From assembly GCA_003242355.1 (NCBI GenBank), contig QGUH01000048.1, positions 1 through 10,708 on the forward strand: a stretch of DNA of 10,708 nucleotides, in the 5' to 3' direction. This document shows, one piece after another, positions 1 to 6,597 of the stretch (positions are counted from its first letter, which is position 1; each line of letters starts with the position of its first letter). The notes beneath the pieces are model-generated. The model was given only the letters and a program-made list of their open reading frames with translations, was not told the origin of the DNA and searched no databases. Both the position numbers and the translations under genes were made by a program. Source of the stretch: Pseudomonadota bacterium (GTDB taxonomy: Bacteria > Myxococcota_A > Polyangia > Polyangiales > Polyangiaceae).

Positions 1-2
1 TC

Positions 3-1001
3 CTGTTTTCTCGGGTGTTTCTCCGTGCGGCGGGGTACTCGCCGCTGGCCCTGTCTGAAACGAGGGGGCCGGGGGCGTTCGGAACGGGGTTTTCCATCCA
101 AAACCCGCTTCGCCGCGCGGCGCCGTTGATGCTCACGGCGCTCTGCACGGCGCTCCCCGCGCGGCTCGGGCTCATCGTGATTGGCGCCGAGGGGGCGCTG
201 GTCGTGGGCGGCCTCGGCGCGGCCATGACGGGGATTGCCCTCCACGACGCGCCACCGCTGGTGACGCAGCTCGCGATGGCCGTCGTCGGCATGCTCGCGG
301 GCGCGCTCTGGCTCGGCGCGGCCGGCGCGCTCCGCGCCTTCCGCGGCGTGAACGAGACGATTAGCACGCTGCTCCTCACGTACATCGCCATCGCGATCCT
401 CAATCATCTCGTCGAAGGGCCGATGCGCGACCCGGAGAGCCTGAACAAGCCCTCCACGCGCCCGATTGCCGAGTCCGCGATGCTCGAGAGCCTGCCCGGG
501 CTCGACGTGCACCCGGGGCTTCTGTTCGGGGTGCTCGCGTGCCTCGGCTGCTTCGTGCTGATGGAGCACACCGTGTTCGGGTTTTCGGGCCGCGTGGTCG
601 GCGGCAATCCGCGCGCGGCGCGCCTCGGAGGCCTTCCCGTGCGGCGGCTCGTCGTGCTCGCGTGCGCGTTGGGCGGCGCGGCCGCGGGGCTTGCCGGCAT
701 GGTGGAGGTCGCGGCCGTGCACGGCAAAGCCAACGCGTCGCTCGCCGCCGGATACGGCTACACCGGCATCCTCGTCGCGTTCCTCGCGCGCCACAGCCCG
801 CTCATGATCCTGCCCGTTGCCGTGCTGCTCGGTGGCATCGGCGCGAGCGGCGGGCTGTTGCAGCGCGTGTTCGGATTGCCCGACGCGACCGTCGGCGTGC
901 TCCAAGGAATTCTCTTCGTGGTGCTGCTCGCCAGTGAGACGTTCCGCGGGCGGCCGCGGCCCTTCACTCGCTGGGTCGAGGAGGGCGCTCGTGTCCGCTG
1001 A
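3..1001 (+). CDS. ABC transporter permease, NupP/BPD_transp_2 type (5' partial)
   Basis: This is one of two inner-membrane subunits of a nucleoside/ureide-type ABC importer (the BmpA/NupNOPQ family of Bacillus, related to sugar importers of the BPD_transp_2 fold). The frame is open from base 3, so the true start and probably the first membrane helix lie upstream; a GTG at 15 is only the first start-like codon visible. The protein is rich in long hydrophobic stretches: LRRAAPLMLTALCTALPARL and IVIGAEGALVVGG near the start, ILVAFLARHSPLMILPVAVL and a C-terminal GVLQGILFVVLLASETF. A cytoplasmic loop with GFSGRVVGGNPRAARLGG fits the coupling loop that contacts the ATPase. The stop overlaps the start of the next permease by 11 nt, so they are translationally linked. 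The stretch SETRGPGAFG near base 60 looks slightly garbled, possibly because of the sequence edge. Family assignment is confident; substrate is not. Confidence 0.88.
   Translation: MFSRVFLRAAGYSPLALSETRGPGAFGTGFSIQNPLRRAAPLMLTALCTALPARLGLIVIGAEGALVVGGLGAAMTGIALHDAPPLVTQLAMAVVGMLAGALWLGAAGALRAFRGVNETISTLLLTYIAIAILNHLVEGPMRDPESLNKPSTRPIAESAMLESLPGLDVHPGLLFGVLACLGCFVLMEHTVFGFSGRVVGGNPRAARLGGLPVRRLVVLACALGGAAAGLAGMVEVAAVHGKANASLAAGYGYTGILVAFLARHSPLMILPVAVLLGGIGASGGLLQRVFGLPDATVGVLQGILFVVLLASETFRGRPRPFTRWVEEGARVR
978..985 (+). promoter_or_regulatory. Shine-Dalgarno site for second permease
   Basis: GAGGAGGG lies 5 nt before the GTG at 991, inside the end of the upstream permease gene. This strong ribosome-binding site decides the start of the second permease in favour of GTG 991 over the upstream in-frame ATG at 817, which would overlap the first permease by 185 nt. 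Confidence 0.75.
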
Positions 1002-1923
1002 AGCCGAAGCGCTGGGCACGTGGGGCGTCCCGCTCGCCGTGCTCGGCGGCGCGCTGCGCGTGAGCACGCCGTTTTTGTTCGTGAGCCTCGGCGAGTGCAT
1101 CACCGAGCGGTCGGGCCGCGTGAACCTCGGGCTCGAAGGCACGCTCGTGATGGGCGCGATGGCGGGTTACGGCATCTCGTACCTCACCGGCTCGCCGTGG
1201 CTCGGCGTGCTGGCTGCGGGGGCCGCGGGCGCCGTGTTGGGCGCGGCGCACGGGTATCTGTGCGGGCGACCGCGGGTCAACGACATTGCCGTCGGCATCG
1301 CGTTCATGCTGTTCGGCACGGGCCTGGCCTTTTTCTTGGGCAAGCCGCTCGTGCAGCCGAGCGCGCCGCGGCTGCCGGCGATCGATCTCGGGTTCTTCAC
1401 GGACGTGCCGCAGCTCAAGGCGGCGCTCAGCGTGAACGCCCTGTTCTTGGTCGGCATCGTGCTCGCGCCGCTCTTGCGTTGGATGCTCAAGAACACGCGC
1501 TGGGGCCTGATGGTGCGCACCGTCGGGGAGAACGCCGATGCCGCGCGCGCCATGGGCTACGACGTGAACCGCGTGCGCCTGCTCGCCACCGCGGCGGGCG
1601 GCGTGCTCGCGGGCATCGGCGGCTCCTTCCTCTCCTTGTTCTATCCCGGGAGCTGGAACGAAGGGCTTTCGAGCGGGCAGGGGCTCATGGCCGTCGCGCT
1701 CGTCATCTTCGCGCGCTGGGATCCGGTGCGCTGCCTCTGGGCTTCCTTGTTGTTCGGTGGCGCCGGTGCGCTCGGCCCGGCGCTGCAGTCGGTCGGCATC
1801 ACGCAGGGCTACTACCTGTTCAATGCCGCGCCGTACGCCCTCACGCTGCTCATCATGGTGGTGAGCAGCTCTGCCACGCGCAACTCCGCGGACATGCCGG
1901 CCGAGCTCGTCCGCAGTCGGTGA
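991..1923 (+). CDS. ABC transporter permease, NupQ/BPD_transp_2 type
   Basis: The second membrane subunit of the importer is 310 residues long, normal for the NupQ-like half of these heteromeric pairs. It starts at GTG 991 behind a strong Shine-Dalgarno site and overlaps the upstream permease stop by 11 nt. The N-terminal segment reads LFVSLGECITERSGRVNLGL, followed by EGTLVMGAMAGY. This E-R-x-G-x-x-N-L-G-x-E-G pattern is typical of this permease family. The likely coupling loop is RTVGENADAARAMGYDVNRV. The C-terminal helices include LMAVALVIFARWDP and YALTLLIMVV. It should pair with the upstream permease to form the channel and dock on the ATPase at 2624. The stop is 8 nt before the hydrolase start, so all four genes look like one transcript. 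Function as a permease is well supported; the transported compound is inferred from the embedded hydrolase only. Confidence 0.9.
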   Translation: MSAEAEALGTWGVPLAVLGGALRVSTPFLFVSLGECITERSGRVNLGLEGTLVMGAMAGYGISYLTGSPWLGVLAAGAAGAVLGAAHGYLCGRPRVNDIAVGIAFMLFGTGLAFFLGKPLVQPSAPRLPAIDLGFFTDVPQLKAALSVNALFLVGIVLAPLLRWMLKNTRWGLMVRTVGENADAARAMGYDVNRVRLLATAAGGVLAGIGGSFLSLFYPGSWNEGLSSGQGLMAVALVIFARWDPVRCLWASLLFGGAGALGPALQSVGITQGYYLFNAAPYALTLLIMVVSSSATRNSADMPAELVRSR

Positions 1924-1931
1924 GAACCATC

Positions 1932-2627
1932 ATGCGATTCGTGCCTGCGAACCCGTATCCGTGGCCGTACGACGGCGATTTGCGTCCCGAGAACACCGCG
2001 CTGCTCGTCATCGACATGCAGACGGACTTCTGCGGCAAGGGCGGTTACATCGATCTCTTGGGTTACGATGTCTCCGCGAGCCGCGCTTGCATCGAGCCCA
2101 TCTCGCGCCTGCTCGCGGTCTTCCGGAAGCAAGGCTTCTCCGTGATCCACACGCGCGAAGGCCACCGGCCCGATCTCTCCGACTTGCCGGCGAACAAGCG
2201 CTGGCGATCGCGGCGCATGCAAGGCGGCGCGCCGCCGAGCATCGGCATCGGCGACCTCGGGCCGTGCGGGCGCGTGCTCGTGCGGGGAGAGCCGGGCTGG
2301 GAGATCATCCCCGAGCTTTCGCCGCTTCCCGGTGAGCCGATCATCGACAAGCCCGGCAAGGGCTCGTTCTACGCGACGGACCTCGACCTCATCCTCAAGA
2401 ACCGCGGCATCCGCAACATCGTGCTCACCGGCATCACCACCGACGTGTGCGTGCACACGACGATGCGCGAGGCGAACGACCGCGGCTACGAGTGCCTCAT
2501 CCTCGGCGACTGCTGCGCCGCCACGGACGAGGCCAATCACGAGGCCGCGCTCTCCATGGTCACCATGCAAAATGGCGTTTTCGGCGCCGTCAGCACCTCG
2601 AACGCGCTGCTCGAGGTGCTCGGATGA
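1932..2627 (+). CDS. biuH: Biuret amidohydrolase-like cysteine hydrolase (isochorismatase superfamily)
   Basis: This 231-residue cytoplasmic enzyme of the isochorismatase-like cysteine hydrolase superfamily closely resembles, from memory, the Rhizobium biuret hydrolase BiuH, which converts biuret to allophanate and ammonia. Visible landmarks are the N-terminal PYPWPY, LLVIDMQTDFCGKGGY with catalytic Asp28, HTREGHRPDLSDLPANKRW, RGEPGWEIIPEL, DKPGKGSF with Lys140, and TTDVCVHTTMREANDRGYE with nucleophile Cys173. Gln213 lies 40 residues after the cysteine, the spacing I recall for the substrate-binding Gln of BiuH. About six extra residues (MQGGAPPSI region) sit between the Asp and the Lys. The gene starts 8 nt after the permease stop, with GGTGAG upstream, and its TGA overlaps the ATPase ATG. 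Its place inside the transporter operon suggests it acts on the imported compound. A different small ureide or carbamoyl substrate remains possible. Confidence 0.85.
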   Translation: MRFVPANPYPWPYDGDLRPENTALLVIDMQTDFCGKGGYIDLLGYDVSASRACIEPISRLLAVFRKQGFSVIHTREGHRPDLSDLPANKRWRSRRMQGGAPPSIGIGDLGPCGRVLVRGEPGWEIIPELSPLPGEPIIDKPGKGSFYATDLDLILKNRGIRNIVLTGITTDVCVHTTMREANDRGYECLILGDCCAATDEANHEAALSMVTMQNGVFGAVSTSNALLEVLG

Positions 2628-4216
2628 CCGCCGCGGCGCTCGCGTACGAGTCCCTCGACCCGAATCAATCGGGGTTTCGCCGGCGCGACGTTCCGCCGGA
2701 GCTCGCGGCGCTCAACATCACCAAGCGCTTCGGCTCGCTCACCGCGCTCGAAGACGTTTCGTTCCGCCTCCGCCCGGGAAGCGTCCACGCGCTGCTCGGC
2801 GAGAACGGCGCCGGGAAGAGCACGCTCGTCAAATGCATCCTCGGCTACTACCGCGCCGACTCGGGAGAGGTGCAGCTCGGCGGCCGCACCATCACGCCCA
2901 AGAGCCCGCGCGAAGCGCGCCGGCACGGCATCGGCATGGTGTTCCAGCATTTCACGCTGGTCGAGAACATGACCGTGGCCGAAAACCTGGTGCTCGCGCG
3001 CGCCGAGCTGCCCGCGCGCATCGACTGGGCCAAGCAGCACCGGGAAATCGAGGCGTTCATGGACACGACGCCGTTCCGCGTGCCCGTGCACAAGCCCGTG
3101 CGCAAGCTCGCCGCAGGCGAAAAGCAGAAGCTCGAAATCATCAAACAGCTCTACCTCGGCAGCCGCATCGTCATTCTGGACGAGCCCTCGAGCGTGCTCA
3201 CGCCCGACGAAGCGGACGAGGTGCTCGGCCTGCTCCGCGAGATGGCGCACGCGGGCGCCGTGAGCGTGGTGCTCATCACGCACAAGTTCCGCGAAGTGCA
3301 ACAGTTCGCGGACGACGTCACGGTGCTGCGCCGGGGCACCCTCGCCGGCACGGGCACCACGGCCGAGCTCGACGCCCAGCGCCTGGCGGAGATGATGGTC
3401 GGCGCGGAGCTTCCCTCGACGGCCGTCGCACGCGTGGAGCGCGCCGCGGGTGACACGCTGCTCGAGGTCGAAAACCTGCGCGCCAACGACGACCTCGGCG
3501 CCCCCATCCTGCGCGACGTGAGCTTCTCCGTACGGGCCGGCGAAATCGTGGGCATCGCGGGCGTCTCCGGCAACGGGCAAGACGAGCTGGTGGAGGTGCT
3601 CGCGGGGCAGCGCGCGGCGAGCGGCGGCAGCGTGCGCGTGCGCGGCTGCGAGTATCGCGCGAGCCGCGCCGAGCTCCACACGCACGGCGTGCGCTTGTTG
3701 CCCGAGGCGCCGCTCGCGAACGCGTGCATCGCCGAGATGTCCGTCGCCGAAAATATCGGGCTGCGTTCCTTCGACCGCGCGCCGTTCTCGTGGCTCGGGT
3801 TCCTCAAGAAAGGCGCGATCCGAAAGCGGGCGCGCAGCCTCGTGCGGGAGTTCAAGGTGAGAACGCCCTCGGTGGACACGCCCATCGGCGCCCTGTCGGG
3901 CGGCAACGTGCAGCGCGCGGTCCTTTCGCGAGAGCTCACGGGCAACGTCACCCTGCTCATCGCCGCGAACCCCTGCTTCGGGCTCGATTTCGCCGCGACC
4001 AGCGATATCCGTCAGCGCATCCTGAATGCCCGCAACGAGGGCGCGGCCGTGCTCCTCGTCAGCGCCGACCTCGAAGAGATCTTCGCCCTTTCGGATCGCA
4101 TCCTCGTGATGAGCGAGGGACGCATCGTCCACGCCGTGGACATCGCCGAAGCCAACCTCGCCGAAATCGGCCGCCACATGGCCGGCCACGGCAGCGACCC
4201 GCCCAGCGCGCCCTGA
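2624..4216 (+). CDS. ABC transporter ATP-binding protein, two NBDs, NupO/YufO type
   Basis: This is the ATP-hydrolysing subunit of the importer encoded just upstream. It is 530 residues with two nucleotide-binding domains in tandem, the normal layout for this family. Domain 1 is complete: Walker A GENGAGKST (59-67), Q-loop Gln108, signature LAAGEKQK (162-169), Walker B IVILDEP with Glu187, and H-loop His220. Domain 2 is degenerate as usual in the family: GVSGNGQDE (313-321) lacks the Walker A lysine, the signature is LSGGNVQ, the Walker B region reads ANPCFGLDF, and the H-loop reads LVSADLEE without His. One competent ATP site is therefore expected. The signature LAAGEKQ and the motif DEPSSVLTP differ slightly from the more common LSVGEQQ and DEPTAVLTP. 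The ATG overlaps the hydrolase stop (ATGA), and GAGGTG lies 5 nt upstream, indicating translational coupling. It is the last gene of the operon and converges on the gene at 4481. Confidence 0.93.
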   Translation: MTAAALAYESLDPNQSGFRRRDVPPELAALNITKRFGSLTALEDVSFRLRPGSVHALLGENGAGKSTLVKCILGYYRADSGEVQLGGRTITPKSPREARRHGIGMVFQHFTLVENMTVAENLVLARAELPARIDWAKQHREIEAFMDTTPFRVPVHKPVRKLAAGEKQKLEIIKQLYLGSRIVILDEPSSVLTPDEADEVLGLLREMAHAGAVSVVLITHKFREVQQFADDVTVLRRGTLAGTGTTAELDAQRLAEMMVGAELPSTAVARVERAAGDTLLEVENLRANDDLGAPILRDVSFSVRAGEIVGIAGVSGNGQDELVEVLAGQRAASGGSVRVRGCEYRASRAELHTHGVRLLPEAPLANACIAEMSVAENIGLRSFDRAPFSWLGFLKKGAIRKRARSLVREFKVRTPSVDTPIGALSGGNVQRAVLSRELTGNVTLLIAANPCFGLDFAATSDIRQRILNARNEGAAVLLVSADLEEIFALSDRILVMSEGRIVHAVDIAEANLAEIGRHMAGHGSDPPSAP

Positions 4217-4480
4217 GCGCGCCATCCTCCAAATTGGAGGACGCAGGGGTGTACGGTTCGCTTAAGAGCTGCGTCCTCTGACCGGGGAACCGGACGGCAT
4301 CTCGGAACCGCGGGCTCTTGGTCGGCCTGCGACGGCTCTGGGCCCCTGCGCGCCGGCCTTCCGTGGCCACCTGCAGGTAGCGGGCGGATCGCTTCGACGA
4401 GCTCCTCGTCCTAATGCGACGCTGCGCCGTCGCGCCCGGGTGCACCCGCCCGCGTTCGTGTTCCCCGCGGTTGCCGTCTT
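4217..4480. other. Convergent intergenic region, structured, no gene recognised
   Basis: This 264-nt gap lies between the stops of the importer ATPase (+) and the second hydrolase (-). No frame on either strand gave a recognisable protein; short open frames exist but show no family motif. The first ~60 nt hold two overlapping inverted repeats, annotated separately. A further hairpin, GACGAG-CTC-CTCGTC, lies at 4396-4410. The segment may hold the ends of both transcripts, or a remnant of lost DNA. Confidence 0.5.
4225..4278. terminator. Two mutually exclusive hairpins after the importer operon
   Basis: Just after the ATPase stop, TCCTCCAA-A-TTGGAGGA (4225-4241) is a near-perfect 17-nt palindrome. 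Its right half overlaps GAGGACGCAG (4237-4246), which pairs perfectly with CTGCGTCCTC (4269-4278) across a 22-nt loop. The two stems share bases and cannot form together. Neither is followed by a clear T-run, so a classical intrinsic terminator is unproven. The position between convergent genes makes a bidirectional terminator the simplest reading. Confidence 0.4.
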
Positions 4481-5149
4481 CTACCCGATCGCCGCGAGCA
4501 CTTCGTCCGAGCTCGTCGTCCACCCGAAGATGCCGCCCTGCGCGCGGATCATGCGCAGCGCCACCTCGTGGAACTCCGGGAAGTACGACGCCGTGCAGTC
4601 GGCGGGCACGATGCAGCGATAGCCGCGGTCGTTCGCCTCGCGTACCGTCGTGTGCACGCACACCTCGGTCGTCACGCCGCACACGATGAGCGCCTCGATG
4701 CCGCGCGTTCGAAGAATCAGCTCGAGGTCCGTCGCATAGAACGCGCCCTTGCCCGGCTTGTCCACCACCGGCTCTCCGGGCTCCGGAGCGAGCTCCGGCA
4801 CGATGGCGTGCCCCGGCTCGCCGCGGATCAGAATCCGCCCCATCGGTCCCGGAGCGCCGATGCGCAGCGCCGGCGCGCCCCGTTCGACCTTCGCCCGAAA
4901 TGCGTCGCTCGTATCGGGCCGATGCCCCTCGCGCGTGTGCACGACGAACAGCCCCGTTCGCCGCGCCGCCGCGAGCAGCCGCCGACAGGGTTCGATCACC
5001 GCGCTGAGCCGGCTCACGTCGTTGCCCAGCGTTTCCCCGAACCCTCCCGGTTCGAGGAAATCTCGCTGCAAATCGATCATCACGAGCGCCGTACGCTCCA
5101 ACTCGACGGCAACCGGCTCGGGCTCCGCCTCGATCGTGCAGAGGGGCAT
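4481..5149 (-). CDS. Biuret-hydrolase-like cysteine hydrolase, second paralogue
   Basis: This 222-residue isochorismatase-superfamily hydrolase is clearly related to the enzyme at 1932-2627. Both share HTREGHRPD, an RGEPG(H/W) segment, DKPGKG, FYATDL, VCVHTT and REANDRGY. Predicted catalytic residues are Asp26 (LVMIDLQRDF), Lys131 (VDKPGKG) and Cys164 (TTEVCVHTT). Gln204 again lies 40 residues after the cysteine. Differences are LEPGGFGETLGNDVS in place of CGKGGY, a shorter N-terminus without the PYPWPY motif, and ASYFPEFH after the active-site strand. These may shift substrate preference towards another ureide, carbamate or amide. It lies 105 nt downstream of the LysR gene on the same strand and may be co-transcribed with it. 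The start ATG has only a weak upstream ribosome site. Superfamily and active site are certain; the exact reaction is not. Confidence 0.88.
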   Translation of the reverse strand: MPLCTIEAEPEPVAVELERTALVMIDLQRDFLEPGGFGETLGNDVSRLSAVIEPCRRLLAAARRTGLFVVHTREGHRPDTSDAFRAKVERGAPALRIGAPGPMGRILIRGEPGHAIVPELAPEPGEPVVDKPGKGAFYATDLELILRTRGIEALIVCGVTTEVCVHTTVREANDRGYRCIVPADCTASYFPEFHEVALRMIRAQGGIFGWTTSSDEVLAAIG

Positions 5150-5254
5150 GCGCGAAAATCCAAACCGCGGTCGGTGACCGCGCTGTTTCGGCCGTGTTCC
5201 GAGCCGAGTCCCCGCGTTCGCCCGAGTCTACGCGCATCGCGCGCTCGCGCGGCT

Positions 5255-6202
5255 TCAGCGCGCCTTTCGCGCCGGTCGCCGACGAACGCACGGGTCCTCT
5301 CGGGTGAAGAGCTCCGCGCCCCACTTCACGAGCCGGTCGATGAACGCGCGCACCTGCGGCGGCATCAGCTCGCGCTCGGGGTACACGACGGCCAACACGT
5401 TCTCCGCCTCGACGATGCCCGGCAAGACGGGCACGAGCGCTTTGCGCTCCAGCAGATCCTCCACGATGAGGCTCGGGAGCAGCGCGATCCCGAGCCCGTC
5501 GAGCGCCGCTTGCCGGAGCAGCGCGAGATCGTTCGACGAGAGCACGCTCTCCACGTGCACCGTGCTGCGCCCCGCCGGCCACGTCGATTGAGGCAGCTCG
5601 CCGCGCGCAAACCCGGTCAAACACCGGTGCCCGCGCAGCTCCCGCGCCGAGCGCGGCATTCCATGCTTCGCGATGTACTCGGGCGACGCCACCGCCAGGG
5701 CCCGATGGCGCCCGAGCACCCGCGCGATGAGCCCCGGCTGCACCTCCGTCGTCGCGCGCAACGCCACGTCGTACCCCTCGCGCACGAGATCCACGAGCCG
5801 CGTCGAGAACTCCACCTGCACCCGCACCTCCGGATGCTCCTTCACGAACGCCGTGACGAGCTGGCGAAACGATCCATCCATCCCCGAAGGCACCGACACG
5901 CGCACGTTGCCCCGCAGCTCCGTGCTCGACTCGCGCACGCTCGCTTCCGCCGCGCGCACCGCGTCCAACACGATCCGCGCTTGACGATAGAAGTTCTCGC
6001 CCGCGTCCGTCAGGGCGAGGCTCCGCGTCGTTCGGCGGAGCAGCCGCGTCCCCAGCCGTTGCTCGAGCCGTGCCAGCCGTCGTCCGATGGTCGCGCGCGG
6101 CACGCCGAGCTCCGCCGCTGCACGCGACAGCGACTTCGCATCGACGACGCGCGCGAACGCCAAAAGCTCCGCGGTTTCGATGGGCTCCTGCATTTGGATC
6201 AT
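5255..6202 (-). CDS. LysR-family transcriptional regulator
   Basis: This is a DNA-binding regulator of 315 residues, close to the usual ~300 for LysR proteins. The N-terminal winged helix-turn-helix reads LLAFARVVDAKSLSRAAAEL, then GVPRATIGRRLARLEQRLG and LLRRTTRSLALTDAGENFY. The effector-binding domain follows, with ELRGNVRVSVPSG, REGYDVALRAT and AALDGLGIALLPSL. I chose ATG 6202 (protein begins MIQMQEP) because AGGA lies about 10 nt upstream and the helix-turn-helix then begins at the usual distance. An in-frame upstream start would add 33 residues unlike the family and would run into the start of the neighbouring DoxX gene. The gene is divergent from the truncated DoxX gene at 6304, a typical LysR-target arrangement, and upstream of the hydrolase at 4481. 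The effector is unknown. The C-terminal tail is unusually basic (RRRPARKAR). Confidence 0.92.
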   Translation of the reverse strand: MIQMQEPIETAELLAFARVVDAKSLSRAAAELGVPRATIGRRLARLEQRLGTRLLRRTTRSLALTDAGENFYRQARIVLDAVRAAEASVRESSTELRGNVRVSVPSGMDGSFRQLVTAFVKEHPEVRVQVEFSTRLVDLVREGYDVALRATTEVQPGLIARVLGRHRALAVASPEYIAKHGMPRSARELRGHRCLTGFARGELPQSTWPAGRSTVHVESVLSSNDLALLRQAALDGLGIALLPSLIVEDLLERKALVPVLPGIVEAENVLAVVYPERELMPPQVRAFIDRLVKWGAELFTREDPCVRRRPARKAR

Positions 6203-6303
6203 TTTCGAGCGAATCCTGACACTCGTTCGTTCATTGCTCAACGCGCGCCCGAGGCCCACGTTCTCGTCGAACCCCTTTGGGGGACCTCGCAAGGAGCTCA
6301 CCC
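6203..6303. promoter_or_regulatory. Divergent promoter region between LysR gene and doxX remnant
   Basis: These 101 nt separate the LysR start from the start of the truncated DoxX gene, so they probably hold both promoters and the LysR operator. A locally AT-richer patch with a repeated CGTTCGTTCATTG lies near 6220-6238. I could not identify a confident T-N11-A operator or -35/-10 boxes. AAGGAG at about 6291-6297 is a good ribosome-binding site for the DoxX start. Confidence 0.45.
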
Positions 6304-6420
6304 ATGGAAATCGGCCTTCTCCTCATTCGTCTCGTTCTCGGCGTCACCCTGGCCGCGCACGGCCGAATCTCGAGTGCGACCACCTCGAAAAGCTCATCGT
6401 CCGCCGTGCTCACCCGGTAA
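6304..6420 (+). pseudogene. DoxX-family membrane protein, N-terminal fragment only
   Basis: An ATG preceded by AAGGAG opens a reading frame whose first 20 residues, MEIGLLLIRLVLGVTLAAHG, are the typical first membrane helix of DoxX-family proteins, which are normally about 130-150 residues. Family members usually continue with a Q-K-L-F-G-type motif. Here the sequence changes abruptly to RISSATTSKSSSS and stops at 38 residues. The rest of the gene is missing, and DNA reading as another gene on the opposite strand takes over from about 6361. The good start site and divergent LysR neighbour suggest a once functional gene cut by a deletion or rearrangement. The recognition rests on a short segment, but the match to the DoxX start is characteristic. 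Confidence 0.6.
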
Positions 6421-6590
6421 CAGCCCCCGTCGCCCAAGGGCTTGATCGGAATCGCACGGCCCGGGAAGGTCTGCAACACGTCGGCTTGGTACGCGGGTGC
6501 AGCGAGGGTTCGAGGGTGCGGAACGCGCCGCCGCCCGAGGAGAGGAGCGGCTGGTTGGCGAGTGCCTGCTCACGGGGACGCGGCGCGCAC
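6361..6590 (-). pseudogene. Decayed coding remnant of unknown family
   Basis: On the - strand, two stretches look coding in base composition but lie in different frames. One reads REQALANQPLLSSGGGAF then RTLEPSLHPRT. The other reads ADVLQTFPGRAIPIKPLG, DGGCYRVSTADDELFEVV and ALEIR. The second runs into the antisense of the doxX fragment at about 6361, so it has lost its end. No complete start-to-stop gene links them, which suggests a frameshift as well as the truncation. I do not recognise the family. It could instead be chance open frame in GC-rich DNA, but the sharp change at the doxX breakpoint favours a remnant. Confidence 0.3.
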
Positions 6591-6597
6591 TCCGCGG

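Noticed and set aside
817..990. Upstream start for the second permease
   Set aside because: It would overlap the first permease by 185 nt and add a non-family N-terminus; GTG 991 has a strong ribosome site at the right distance.
2537..4225. 562-residue open frame antisense to the ABC ATPase gene
   Set aside because: This is a GC-rich antisense shadow; the + strand frame has all ABC motifs and this frame has none.
4237..4278. Possible IS66-type insertion sequence end (loop reads GTGTACGGTTCGCTTAAG)
   Set aside because: It loosely resembles a recalled IS66 terminus, but the GTAAG end is not exact, no partner end or target duplication was found, and no transposase is encoded nearby.
4059..5624. 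521-residue open frame on the - strand across the convergent gap and second hydrolase
   Set aside because: It is out of frame with the clear hydrolase and LysR genes, is Arg/Ala-rich, and lacks family motifs.
6203..6301. Longer LysR protein starting at 6301
   Set aside because: The extra 33 residues are unlike the family and would begin 2 nt from the divergent DoxX start; ATG 6202 gives the normal length.
6231..6479. 82-residue intact gene on the - strand
   Set aside because: Its second half is merely the antisense of the DoxX start region; only the first ~39 residues look coding, so it is treated as a truncated remnant.
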